A DNA stretch of 31,458 nucleotides, taken from the NCBI GenBank assembly GCA_964460035.1, contig CAYWPG010000042.1, forward strand, positions 1 to 31,458. Reading direction: 5' to 3'. The notes under the pieces were generated by a model. That model saw nothing but the letters and a program-made list of their open reading frames with translations. It had not been told where the DNA came from and ran no database searches. The translations under genes and the position numbers were made by a program. The stretch is from CAYWPG01 sp964460035. GTDB taxonomy: Bacteria > Pseudomonadota > Gammaproteobacteria > Nitrococcales > AK92. This document shows positions 16,257-23,931 of the stretch, piece after piece (the stretch's first letter is position 1; every line of letters begins with the position of its first letter).

Positions 16257-17606
16257 TCAGCCGGGCGTCAGCTCCAAGATCGTCGAGGCGATAGCGAGGT
16301 AGACCAGCACACCCAGGGCGTCGGCTATGGTCGTCACCAGGGGGCCGCTGGCCGTGGCCGGGTCGAAGCCGTAGCGGTAGAGCGCGAAAGGCAGCGACAT
16401 GCCCACCAGACTGCCGATCACCACGACGACGATCATGGTCAGGGAAATCACCAGGGCTATCTGGCTGCCGCCGCGTATGAGACCTACGCCGGAGATCGCC
16501 AAGGCCATGGTCACCCCTAGCGCTCCGGCAACGAGCAGTTCGCGGCCGAGCATCCTCCCCCAGTCGCGCAAGTGCACGTCGCGGGTGGCAATGGCGCGCA
16601 CCATCAGTGTCGCCGCTTGCGATCCGGCATTGCCGCTGCTCCCTACCAGCAAGGGCAGGAAAACCACCAGTGCAATATAGCTCTTGAGGGCGTCCTCGAA
16701 ATAGGCGATGGTCGCCCCGGAGAACAGGTTCCCGAATACCAGCAACACCAGCCAGAAGACGCGCTTGCGATAGAGCAGGCCGAAGCTGGCGTCGCGAAAG
16801 CTGGTATCGAGGCGGTCCACGCTCGCCGAAAGATGGAAGTCCTCGGTGGTTTCCTCCTCGACAACGTCCATGGCGTCGTCATAGGTGACGATGCCGACCA
16901 GCCGGTCGCCGCCGTTGAGGATGGGCAGAGCGAGCAGGTCGTATTTCTGGATCTTCTCGGCGACCTCCTCCTGCAGGTCGTCTACATAGGCGCTGATCAC
17001 GTCGCGAACCATAAAGTCTTCGACGCGCCGGTGCCCGGGAGCGAGGATAAGGTCGCGCAGCGACACGACGCCGACCACATGCCGGTCGTCGTCGATCACA
17101 TAGGCTTGATAGATGGTTTCCTTATCCGGTGCTTCGCGCCGCAGGCGTTCTATAGCTTCGCGTGCCGTCAGGTGTGGTGACAGCGTTGCGTAATCCGACG
17201 TCATAATGGCACCGGCGGTGCCTTCCTGGTACGAAGCGAGCCGCAGAATATCGTCGCGCTCGGCTTGCGCGAGCGCCGGCAGCAGCGCTTCCTGCTGTTC
17301 TTGCGACAGGCGATTGAACAAGTCCGCCCGCTCGTCGGCCGACATGTGGAAGACTATGCCGGCAAGCTCTTTGCGACTCAGAGTCTGGGCCAGCTCCACC
17401 TGGCGCTCGGTGGGGAGGTAACCGAAGGTTTCGGCACGATCGCGAAGCGGCAGCGCCGCCAGCACGTGCCAAGTGTCCGCCGGCTCCATAGGAGCGAGGC
17501 AAAGGGCTAGGTCAGCAGGATGCACGTCTTCGAGCAATGCGCGCAGCGCCTGCGCGTCGCTCCCCAACGTCGCACGTACCGACTCGGCAAGGGATTCTAT
17601 TTCCAC
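16257..17606 (-). CDS. mgtE: MgtE-family magnesium transporter
   Basis: MgtE is a Mg2+-selective channel gated by cytosolic Mg2+ binding. The chosen GTG start (17606, AGAGGTGG upstream) gives 449 residues, the usual family length. It has an MgtE_N superhelical domain (about 5-125), two CBS domains (about 130-250, with MTSDYATLSPHLT and FMVRDVISAY), a plug helix and about five membrane segments. The selectivity-filter region is GSSGNAGSQAATLMVRAIA, and the conserved aspartate lies in PLVTTIADALG. A longer start at 17663 adds only basic residues. No M-box riboswitch is recognisable in the leader. Confidence 0.94.
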   Translation of the reverse strand: MEIESLAESVRATLGSDAQALRALLEDVHPADLALCLAPMEPADTWHVLAALPLRDRAETFGYLPTERQVELAQTLSRKELAGIVFHMSADERADLFNRLSQEQQEALLPALAQAERDDILRLASYQEGTAGAIMTSDYATLSPHLTAREAIERLRREAPDKETIYQAYVIDDDRHVVGVVSLRDLILAPGHRRVEDFMVRDVISAYVDDLQEEVAEKIQKYDLLALPILNGGDRLVGIVTYDDAMDVVEEETTEDFHLSASVDRLDTSFRDASFGLLYRKRVFWLVLLVFGNLFSGATIAYFEDALKSYIALVVFLPLLVGSSGNAGSQAATLMVRAIATRDVHLRDWGRMLGRELLVAGALGVTMALAISGVGLIRGGSQIALVISLTMIVVVVIGSLVGMSLPFALYRYGFDPATASGPLVTTIADALGVLVYLAIASTILELTPG

Positions 17607-17736
17607 AAGTCCACCTCTGACCGAACTGCCGCGGGTGCGGCAGCGACGGCGGTGGACCGGCAACCTCTAGAAGACTCTAGGAGGCAGTCGGTAAGGAGCC
17701 GGACTGCCGATCCGCGGAGGATCGCTTATCTATAGA

Positions 17737-17749
17737 GCCCAGACTGGGC
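17737..17749. promoter_or_regulatory. 13-base palindrome in the mgtE leader
   Basis: GCCCAGACTGGGC is two 6-bp arms around one base. It overlaps the region just upstream of a possible mgtE -10 element (TATAGA on the minus strand). It could be an operator or a short hairpin. Confidence 0.3.
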
Positions 17750-17788
17750 CAACTACTGGGAACGTCCATAAAGGTCGCTTGATCTCCT

Positions 17789-17813
17789 GCCGAAACGGCA
17801 ACAGCCGTTCGGC
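17789..17813. repeat. Bulged hairpin in the mgtE/hemN gap
   Basis: GCCGA and ACGGC (17789-17799, with A17794 bulged) pair with GCCGT and TCGGC (17804-17813) around an AACA loop, giving ten base pairs. No T-run follows on either strand. Confidence 0.4.
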
Positions 17814-17950
17814 CCATTGCACAGAGAAATGAGCGCCGCGACTTTAGACGACACTGTTGGTCGGCGTCAAGTCCCACAATAGTAACCACGAGACGGAAGT
17901 TGGCGGCGGGGCACTGATTGGCCCGTGCCATGGGCGAATCTGTAGCAGGG

Positions 17951-17981
17951 GTTCTGGGTCGCGCCACGGTCGACCCAGAAC
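17951..17981. terminator. 11-bp perfect inverted repeat downstream of hemN
   Basis: GTTCTGGGTCG (17951-17961) and CGACCCAGAAC (17971-17981) enclose a 9-base loop, 43-73 bases past the hemN stop codon on its strand. The position fits the end of the hemN transcript, but no T-run follows. It could instead stabilise the 3' end. Confidence 0.45.
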
Positions 17982-18023
17982 GCAAAGGCCGGACGGACAA
18001 ATCGTGTCCCGGGTGTCTGAGCT

Positions 18024-19412
18024 TTACACCGTGCGCGAGAAGGTTGCCCGCTGATTACGGTTGAGGTAGCTGTCGAACACCATGGCGATGTTGCGCATCA
18101 GCAAACGCCCGACGGGGAGGACCTCGATCGCGTTTCTATCCAACCGAACCAGTCCATCGGCGGCGAAGCTCTGAAGAGCGGCGAGCTCCGGCGCGAAGTA
18201 ATTGCTGAAGCTTATCGGGTAATCGCTTTCAATTTCTTTGAAGGAAATTCTTCCGTGACACATTAAGCTGCTTATTACTTGCCGCCGCAACTGATCATCC
18301 GTGCTCAGCGTATAACCTCTAAATACGGGGATTTCGTTAGCATCCAGTTTGGCATAGTACTGAAAAAGCTCCCTCACGTTTTGGCTGTAACTGCCGCCCA
18401 CATTGCCGATCGCGGTAATGCCCAGGCCGATCAAATCGCATTCGGCATGGGTGGAGTAGCCCTGGAAGTTCCTTTGCAATGTGCCGTTGCGTTGCGCCAA
18501 GGTGAGCTCGTCCTCGGGCAGCGCGAAATGGTCCATGCCTATGTACACATAACCCGCCGCAGTGAGCCTGTCGATGGTGAGCTCGAGCAGTTCCAGCTTG
18601 CGCTCGGGCGGCGGCATATCCTCGGGGCGAATGAGGCGCTGCGCGCGGAACAGCTGTGGGAGATGCGCATAGTTGTAGGTGGCGATGCGATCGGGGCGCA
18701 TCGCGATCACCTTGGCCAGCGTTGCATCGAAGCTGGCGACGGTCTGCTTAGGCAGGCCGTAGATCAGATCCACGCTTACGGAGCGAAAGCCCGCGCGGCG
18801 GGCGGCAACGATAAGCTCCTCGGTTTGTTCCACGCTTTGGATGCGATTGACAGCGGCTTGTACAGCTGGGTTGAAGTCCTGCACGCCAAAGCTGAGCCGG
18901 TTAAAGCCCAGCTCCGCCAGCGCCTGGATACGCTCGGAGGACGCTGTGCGTGGATCGACTTCAAGTGAGAATTCTCTCCCATCCGTCTGATCTAGTGGGA
19001 AATTTTGCTGCAGCTCGCGCATCAGTACGGCAAGCTGCTCGTCGGTGAAGTAAGTGGGTGTGCCACCGCCCAAGTGCAGCTGCGTAAGCTGCCTGTCGTT
19101 ATCGAACAGCGCCGCCTGAAGGCCTATCTCCCGCTGCAGGTAGCCTAGATAATGACCTGCTTTTTCAGTGCGTTGCGTGACAATCTTATTGCAGGCGCAG
19201 TAGTAGCAGAGGCTACGGCAGAAGGGAATGTGGACGTATACAGACAGAGGCTTGGGCACCGGGTCCTCGTTACTGCTGCGCGCGGCTTCAGCGTACTCCA
19301 AGGCGCCGAAACCTTCGTGGAATTGAGGCGCAGTGGGATAGGAGGTATAGCGTGGCCCGGGACGATCGTACTTCTCGATCAGGGCGCGGTCGAATCGTAG
19401 CGTTTGGTCCAT
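18024..19412 (-). CDS. hemN: Oxygen-independent coproporphyrinogen III dehydrogenase
   Basis: HemN is a radical SAM enzyme that converts coproporphyrinogen III to protoporphyrinogen IX without O2, and is needed for heme synthesis during nitrate respiration. The 462-residue protein has the cysteine motif C65-x3-C69-x2-C72-x-C74 in HIPFCRSLCYYCACNK and the typical N-terminus (YDRPGPRYTSYPTA). The ATG at 19412 is preferred; an in-frame GTG three codons earlier is possible. An Anr-type box and a -10 element lie directly upstream. Confidence 0.97.
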   Translation of the reverse strand: MDQTLRFDRALIEKYDRPGPRYTSYPTAPQFHEGFGALEYAEAARSSNEDPVPKPLSVYVHIPFCRSLCYYCACNKIVTQRTEKAGHYLGYLQREIGLQAALFDNDRQLTQLHLGGGTPTYFTDEQLAVLMRELQQNFPLDQTDGREFSLEVDPRTASSERIQALAELGFNRLSFGVQDFNPAVQAAVNRIQSVEQTEELIVAARRAGFRSVSVDLIYGLPKQTVASFDATLAKVIAMRPDRIATYNYAHLPQLFRAQRLIRPEDMPPPERKLELLELTIDRLTAAGYVYIGMDHFALPEDELTLAQRNGTLQRNFQGYSTHAECDLIGLGITAIGNVGGSYSQNVRELFQYYAKLDANEIPVFRGYTLSTDDQLRRQVISSLMCHGRISFKEIESDYPISFSNYFAPELAALQSFAADGLVRLDRNAIEVLPVGRLLMRNIAMVFDSYLNRNQRATFSRTV

Positions 19413-19442
19413 GCAGATCACCAGATGGGTGCAATTGCAATC

Positions 19443-19484
19443 ACTTTATCGAGCAGTAGCGGGTTAGGTGTTGATTTGGGTCAG
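19443..19484 (-). promoter_or_regulatory. Anr/FNR-type promoter of hemN
   Basis: TTGAT-TTGG-GTCAG (19471-19484) matches the FNR/Anr box TTGAT-N4-(A/G)TCAA at all but the last position. TAAAGT on the minus strand (19448-19443) is a -10 candidate 32 bp away centre to centre, the geometry of a class II promoter with the box at about -41.5. The same 32-bp distance is seen at ubiU. Confidence 0.65.
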
Positions 19485-19505
19485 GCCGCCTATCGATGGG
19501 AGGAG

Positions 19506-19519
19506 TTGACCAAGATTAA
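19506..19519 (+). promoter_or_regulatory. Second Anr-like box facing ubiT
   Basis: TTGAC-CAAG-ATTAA matches TTGA(T/C)-N4-(A/G)TCAA with one mismatch. It lies 35 bp from the hemN box and 108 bases upstream of the chosen ubiT start. The -10 region expected 32 bp downstream (CATCCT, 19542-19547) is weak. Confidence 0.35.
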
Positions 19520-19626
19520 GGCAGAGCGCGTGGAGGCACTACATCCTGTTCGATATTCCTCTGGCAGCCCGGCCTGGAAATGCGGACAGGAGATAGTTGA
19601 CGAACGTGGCGAATGAGAGACATTCC

Positions 19627-20097
19627 ATGCCGAAGACATCGAGCGGTGCGGCGAACGCTTCCACGCCCTTGCGCCTTCTTGGGTCGTTGCCAGGGCGCGT
19701 TCTGGCGCCGCCCTTGGTGACTATGCTCAACATCGGATTGCGGCCGCTGATCGAAGACGGGGAGCTCGATTTTCTGCAAGACCGGGTGGTCGCCGTTGCG
19801 ATCGAAGGTCTTGGACTGCGCTGGAATTTCACCATGGGCGCATCGCGGCGGTTGAGGGTGGTCGCAGCTGAACCGGAGGTGCTGATCGCCGGCAATGTCC
19901 GCGACTTGCTGCTGCTGGCGGCACGCCGCGAAGATCCGGATACGTTGTTCTTTCAGCGTCGGCTGCGCTTGGAGGGGGATACGGAGCTGGGGCTACAGGT
20001 GAAGAATGTAATGGACCGCCTGGATCTGTCCGACTTGCCGCCGCCGCTACGCTGGGCGCTGCTGCAAGCCGCCGAGGTGGCGGCCCGCTTACCCTAG
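19627..20097 (+). CDS. ubiT: UbiT-type SCP2 accessory factor for anaerobic ubiquinone synthesis
   Basis: UbiT is a small SCP2-domain lipid-binding protein that works with UbiU and UbiV in O2-independent ubiquinone synthesis. The sequence ends in the family's most recognisable block, AARREDPDTLFFQRRLRLEGDTELGLQVKN, summarised here by DPDTLFFQRRL and EGDTELGL, nearly identical to E. coli. From the ATG at 19627 it has 156 residues. A TTG at 19597 with AGGAG 4 bases before it is an alternative that adds 10 residues. The stop overlaps the ubiV stop from the other strand by four bases (CTAG). Confidence 0.92.
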   Translation: MPKTSSGAANASTPLRLLGSLPGRVLAPPLVTMLNIGLRPLIEDGELDFLQDRVVAVAIEGLGLRWNFTMGASRRLRVVAAEPEVLIAGNVRDLLLLAARREDPDTLFFQRRLRLEGDTELGLQVKNVMDRLDLSDLPPPLRWALLQAAEVAARLP

Positions 20098-20993
20098 AGC
20101 TGATCGCGCGCGGGCTGCCAGAGCATGCCCGCCTCTCCATACCAATAGCCGTTGCAGGTCTCGGTGGGGGCCTGCCAGTCATCGTCGTCGCGACCCTGAA
20201 TGCGCGCATGCAAGGCCGCCACGACGGCTTCGGTGCCTTGCGGTTGCGGGCTGATCCGCATTTGATTCACGCCTAAGGCCTGCAGATCGTGCCACTCGTC
20301 CAGCAGGTTGTAGAGCAGGCCGGACTGGGTCTGAATCCCATTGATGGTGAGGAACACCGAGCCTTCCTGGGTGTGTACCGGGATGCCTTCCGGGTCGTCT
20401 ATGCAGCGCAGGCCGCATTGATCCTTGGGCAGATTGTGATGACGAGCGGTGAAACAGCGCGCAGAGAAGGCCAGCGGCAAGCGTCCGTAAGCGAACACCT
20501 CGGTCTCCAGCCCCGCCAATGCCGGCTCGTTGGCCGCCGCCGCCACTAGATCGCGCAGCGCGTCGCGGGACATCTCCGGCGGCGCTACCCACCCCTGCAG
20601 ACCGGCCTTACGCAGTACAAGCAGGGTGCGGGGGTTGTAGATATTCACGTTCGGGCCCGTAACAAAGGGCAGGCGGCGCTCGCTCAGCATCTGCACCGCG
20701 GCAAGATCGTTGGCCTCGACCATGAACTCGCCGTTGTCGCACAGGCGCTTGACCACCCCCAACTCGGATCGGGCCTCGATTAGCGTCAGCGTAGAGAGCC
20801 GTACCGTCTTGCCGCGCGCAGCTAGTTCGCGCCCAAGATCTACCCATTCGCCGACACGAAAGCTGCGGCGCTTGGAGCAGACGGTTTCCCCGATGTAGAT
20901 GGTGTTCACCGGGGTATCGACCATGCGTTGGTAGAACGCCTGCAGGGTTTCCTTGGACCAGAAATACAGTACAGGGCCGAGCGCGATACGCAT
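20094..20993 (-). CDS. ubiV: UbiV, U32-family O2-independent ubiquinone hydroxylation factor
   Basis: UbiV pairs with UbiU. Each carries a [4Fe-4S] cluster, and together they support hydroxylation of the ubiquinone ring without O2. The start at 20993 (GGAGAG upstream) gives 299 residues beginning MRIALGPVLYFW. The four cysteines fall at the E. coli positions: C39 in GETVCSKRR, and C180, C193 and C197 in SARCFTARHHNLPKDQCGLRC. It lies 55 bases downstream of ubiU in the same operon. A longer in-frame start at 21041 is less likely, because the family N-terminus begins here. Confidence 0.95.
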   Translation of the reverse strand: MRIALGPVLYFWSKETLQAFYQRMVDTPVNTIYIGETVCSKRRSFRVGEWVDLGRELAARGKTVRLSTLTLIEARSELGVVKRLCDNGEFMVEANDLAAVQMLSERRLPFVTGPNVNIYNPRTLLVLRKAGLQGWVAPPEMSRDALRDLVAAAANEPALAGLETEVFAYGRLPLAFSARCFTARHHNLPKDQCGLRCIDDPEGIPVHTQEGSVFLTINGIQTQSGLLYNLLDEWHDLQALGVNQMRISPQPQGTEAVVAALHARIQGRDDDDWQAPTETCNGYWYGEAGMLWQPARDQL

Positions 20994-21048
20994 AGGAACT
21001 CTCCTTTGGGTGGGCCACGCGGGTAAACGAGCGCGCGGCACTGCTCGG

Positions 21049-22044
21049 TTACTGCCAGGGGCGGTGGTAGGCGCCGAGAGTGGTCTGACTGCCTTCGGAC
21101 AGCGCGCTCAGTGCCTCCATCCAGTCGCCGCGAGGCTGAAAATCGGCGGGGGCGTTGCGGCAAGCATCGATGGCCTGGCGCCATACCCGCGTAACACGCT
21201 CCACATAGGCCGGACTGCGTTGCCGCCCTTCGATCTTTACCGCCTTGACGCCAGCCGCCAGAAGTTCGGGCAGCAAGGCGAGAGTGTTGAGGCTGGTAGG
21301 CTCTTCCAGGGCATGATACGTATGTCGGCCGACATTGAAGCGCCCCTTGCAGAGGGTGGGATAGCCGGCATTCTCACCGGCGCGGAAGCGATCGATCAGG
21401 ACGCCGTTGAGACGCGATTCCATCCCTTCTGCTGTGGTTTCCCAACGCACCGCTTTAGCGGGCGAGCAGACGCCGGCGCTGTTGGGCGACTCGCCGGTGA
21501 CGTAGGAGGAGAGCGTGCAGCGCCCCTCTGCCATGATACAGAGCGAACCGAAGGCGAATACCTCCAGCTCCACCGGGCTGTCTGCGGCAAGCATCTTGAC
21601 CTGCGAGAGCGACAGCACGCGCGGTAGCACCGCCCGGCGAATGCCGAAGCGTTCGTGGTAGAACTGCAGGGCAGCCGGATTGGTAGCCGATGCTTGCACC
21701 GAGAGGTGCAAGGGCAGGTCGGGGTAGTGCTCGGCCGCATAATCGAGCACGCCCACATCGGCAAGAATCAGCGCATCCACGCCCAAGCTTGCCGCCTGGT
21801 CTACCGCTCGTGTCCACCGGGCCCAGGATTCGGTCTGCGCGTAAGTGTTGATCGCGACGAATACTTTGACGCCGCGCTCGTGCGCATAAGCTATACCGGC
21901 TTTGGCGTTCGCCTCGGAGAAGTTCAGACCGGCGAAGTGGCGGGCATTGGTGTCGTCACGAAAGCCGATATAAACCGCATCGGCGCCATTTTCGACAGCA
22001 GCCTTGAGTGCCGGCAGACTGCCGGCGGGGCAAACAAGATCCAT
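21049..22044 (-). CDS. ubiU: UbiU, U32-family O2-independent ubiquinone hydroxylation factor
   Basis: This is the partner of UbiV in the O2-independent ubiquinone pathway. The ATG at 22044 has GAGGAGG upstream and yields 331 residues starting MDLVCPAGSLPALK, as in the family. Cluster ligands are at the E. coli positions C169 and C176 (SLCIMAEGRC), C193 (GVCSPA) and C232 (TLCKGRF). It is first in the ubiU-ubiV operon. A perfect Anr box lies 171-184 bases upstream with a -10 element, so anaerobic induction is expected; in E. coli ubiUV is known to depend on Fnr. Confidence 0.96.
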   Translation of the reverse strand: MDLVCPAGSLPALKAAVENGADAVYIGFRDDTNARHFAGLNFSEANAKAGIAYAHERGVKVFVAINTYAQTESWARWTRAVDQAASLGVDALILADVGVLDYAAEHYPDLPLHLSVQASATNPAALQFYHERFGIRRAVLPRVLSLSQVKMLAADSPVELEVFAFGSLCIMAEGRCTLSSYVTGESPNSAGVCSPAKAVRWETTAEGMESRLNGVLIDRFRAGENAGYPTLCKGRFNVGRHTYHALEEPTSLNTLALLPELLAAGVKAVKIEGRQRSPAYVERVTRVWRQAIDACRNAPADFQPRGDWMEALSALSEGSQTTLGAYHRPWQ

Positions 22045-22186
22045 CGAGTTCCTCCTCGCCTCGTGAATGCGGCCGCCCGCGCCGCTTGCTCGCCAAGGAC
22101 TCGATGGCATCTGCGGCTGGGTTGCGCATGTGAGCGGAGGATAAGGGGGCTCTTCAAGCCCCGATGCCCCCGCTTTCCTTGCGGGG

Positions 22187-22228
22187 ACTCTAAGCGACCG
22201 GCGCGGCGGCGCCCTTGATGAACGTCAA
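22187..22228 (-). promoter_or_regulatory. Anr/FNR promoter of ubiUV
   Basis: TTGAT-GAAC-GTCAA (22215-22228) is a perfect FNR/Anr box. On the minus strand TAGAGT (22192-22187) is a -10 candidate 32 bp away centre to centre. The site sits between the end of anr and ubiU, giving a leader of about 135 bases. Confidence 0.8.
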
Positions 22229-22248
22229 GCGGGTCCAAGCCTGCCTGT

Positions 22249-23007
22249 TCAGGCTCGGCCGGTGCGGGAAATTCCGGCGCCGGGGCCGTGAGCCAGTACG
22301 GCCAACCCTTCCAGGTCGATCAGCGATATTTCCTTGCCTTCCGTATGCACCAAGTTCTGCGTTTCGAGGCGGCGGAAGGTGCGGCTCATGGTTTCAGGGA
22401 CCAGGCCCAGATAATTGCCTAACTCATGGCGGGACATGGGCAAGCGAAAGCGCTGACGCGAGAGGCCGCGATTTGCGAAGCGCTCGGAGAGCGACAGCAG
22501 TATGGCTGCCAGCCGCTGTTCGGCGGAGCGCCGTGCCAGAGCAATGCTCATTCCTTGCTCGGCGTAAAGCTCGCGGCTCATGATCCGCACCAGATGACGC
22601 TGTAGCACCGGATTGCTGACGATGAGCCGTTCCAGCGCGGAAAAGGGAACCTCGCACACGGTGGTGGTCTCCAGCGCGACCGCTGTGCTGGGGTAGGTCT
22701 GAGTGCTGATCGCATCCAAACCGATGAGCTCGCCCGGCAGGTGAAATCCTGCAATATGCTCGTCGCCGCAGGGAAGTACTGTGAAGGTCTTGAGCGCGCC
22801 GGTCCGTACCGCATAGATCGCGTTGAACTTGCTGCCGGCATGGAACAGTGTCTCGCCTCGTTCGATGGGCCGCCGACGCAGGATGATGCTATCCAGCTGA
22901 TTGACGTCCTCTTCTTCGAGCGTGTCCGGCAGACACAAAGTGGCAAGACGGCAACTGCGGCAATTATTGCGGGATTGGCGTAAAGGAGTGATCTGCGAAT
23001 GGGGCAT
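22249..23007 (-). CDS. anr: FNR/Anr-type oxygen-sensing transcriptional regulator
   Basis: This CRP-family regulator is activated when O2 loss preserves its [4Fe-4S] cluster. The start at 23007 (GGAGG upstream) gives 252 residues. Cysteines C16, C19 and C25 (NNCRSCRLATLC) plus C118 (TVCEVPF) match the FNR ligand pattern. The cyclic-nucleotide-binding-like barrel includes GDEHIAGFHLPGELIGLDAI in outline. The DNA-recognition helix has E205, S208 and R209 (VPETMSRTF), the residues that read TTGAT. A NarL-type site and a -10 element lie upstream, and its own target box lies just beyond its stop codon. Confidence 0.95.
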   Translation of the reverse strand: MPHSQITPLRQSRNNCRSCRLATLCLPDTLEEEDVNQLDSIILRRRPIERGETLFHAGSKFNAIYAVRTGALKTFTVLPCGDEHIAGFHLPGELIGLDAISTQTYPSTAVALETTTVCEVPFSALERLIVSNPVLQRHLVRIMSRELYAEQGMSIALARRSAEQRLAAILLSLSERFANRGLSRQRFRLPMSRHELGNYLGLVPETMSRTFRRLETQNLVHTEGKEISLIDLEGLAVLAHGPGAGISRTGRA

Positions 23008-23030
23008 AGGGCCTCCGTGACGGCCGCGGG

Positions 23031-23036
23031 AATATA
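23031..23036 (-). promoter_or_regulatory. -10 element of anr
   Basis: TATATT on the minus strand (five of six consensus matches) begins 24 bases upstream of the anr ATG. The -35 position (TAGCAA) is poor, which fits a promoter that needs an activator. Confidence 0.45.
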
Positions 23037-23070
23037 TGAACATGCTAACGAAGTTGCTACCGCAGCCAGA

Positions 23071-23086
23071 TCCCTCTTAAGAGGTA
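23071..23086. promoter_or_regulatory. NarL-type 7-2-7 inverted heptamer upstream of anr
   Basis: TCCCTCT-TA-AGAGGTA fits the NarL/NarP arrangement TACYYMT-N2-AKRRGTA at 13 of 14 positions. The second heptamer is a perfect match. The core CCTCTTAAGAGG (23073-23084) is fully symmetric. It lies about 45 bp upstream of the anr -10 element and downstream of narL, so NarL probably controls anr. Confidence 0.6.
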
Positions 23087-23259
23087 GACGATGGGGAGGC
23101 CGTCATGCCGTGCAGACGCGATGCAGCCAAGCTAAGGAGGCCGAGCGTGCTCGGCGCGCCGCGGATCCAACCGGCGCAGCTCAAGCCGCGCAGGCTGGGG
23201 GTAAACGATCCCGTTCGAAATCGGGCTTGGATGCGATGCCCCAAGAGAGGGGGGCGGTA

Positions 23260-23931
23260 TCACTCGATGTGGTGATTGACTGCCCAGACGGCCGCTTCTA
23301 CGCGCGAACGCAGGCCGAGTTTCTTGAGCAGGTTCTTGACGTGAACCTTTACCGTGCCTTCGGCTATATCTAAGTCGCGGGCGATCATCTTGTTGCTCAG
23401 CCCGCGAGCCAAGCACCGAAGAATATCGAGCTCGCGGTTGGTCAAGCTTGCCAGTTCGTTGTCGTCGGCGAGCGAGGGGGAGCGCAAGGCATTGGCGACC
23501 ACGGCCGTGAGTTGGGGGCTGAGTACCATTTTGCCCACGGCTGCTTCCTTGACCTGCTCGAGTAACTGTTCTGGTTCCATATCCTTGAGCAGATAGCCGT
23601 CGGCGCCGGCTCGTAGCGCTGCCACCACGTCTTCGTCGCTATCGGAAACGGTAAGCACCACGATGCGCGTATCCACGCCTTGAGCGCGCAAACGGTGCAA
23701 TGTTTCCAGCCCTCCCATGCCGCGCATGTTCAGATCGAGCAGGATCAGGTCCGGGTCCGCGCGTTCGACTATGCGCAGCGCTTCCTCGCCGTTGCGTGCT
23801 TCGCCGGCGACCGCGAACTCCGAGTCCATGGCAAGCAGCTGAACCACCCCGCGGCGGAACAAGGGGTGATCGTCGACGATCAGGATCTGGGTCTTGGGGG
23901 CGGTATTCGCGTTGTCGGCGTGCTGGGTCAT
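23260..23931 (-). CDS. narL: Nitrate/nitrite response regulator NarL
   Basis: NarL is phosphorylated by NarX in response to nitrate or nitrite and binds heptamer sites through a LuxR-type HTH. The 223-residue protein has D20-D21, phosphoacceptor D66 (LILLDLNM), K116 (GYLLKDMEPE), and an HTH with LSNKMIARDLDIAEGTVKVHV reduced here to NKMIARDLDI and EGTVKVHVK, very close to E. coli NarL. The family's PGM after the phosphorylation site reads R70-G-M here, so a highly conserved proline is replaced. Its ATG overlaps the narX stop (ATGA), so the pair is translationally coupled. Confidence 0.95.
   Translation of the reverse strand: MTQHADNANTAPKTQILIVDDHPLFRRGVVQLLAMDSEFAVAGEARNGEEALRIVERADPDLILLDLNMRGMGGLETLHRLRAQGVDTRIVVLTVSDSDEDVVAALRAGADGYLLKDMEPEQLLEQVKEAAVGKMVLSPQLTAVVANALRSPSLADDNELASLTNRELDILRCLARGLSNKMIARDLDIAEGTVKVHVKNLLKKLGLRSRVEAAVWAVNHHIE

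Larger units (their letters stand above)
17607..18023. other. mgtE/hemN intergenic region rich in inverted repeats
   Basis: This 417-base gap between hemN and mgtE (both minus strand) has no convincing gene. It holds at least three strong inverted repeats: an 11-bp perfect one at 17951-17981, a bulged 10-bp one at 17789-17813 and a 13-base palindrome at 17737-17749. A weaker stem near mgtE pairs GCAGT with ACTGC. TTGGT-CGGC-GTCAA at 17857-17870 misses an FNR/Anr box by one base. TATAGA (minus) at about 17731-17736 could be an mgtE -10 element, without a good -35. Confidence 0.45.

Noticed and set aside
17607..17760. M-box Mg2+ riboswitch in the mgtE leader
   Set aside because: Several small stems are present, but the conserved M-box sequence blocks are not.
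17857..17870. Anr-like box TTGGT-CGGC-GTCAA upstream of mgtE
   Set aside because: It misses the critical A of TTGAT and no -10 lies at the 32-bp spacing found at hemN and ubiU.
17677..18000. 107-residue open frame on the minus strand between hemN and mgtE
   Set aside because: No ribosome site, no recognisable domain, and it crosses strong inverted repeats.
23205..23226. tRNA T-arm-like sequence (CCCG, GTTCGAAATC, CGGG)
   Set aside because: No acceptor, D or anticodon arm and no CCA end nearby, so neither a tRNA nor a clear attachment site.
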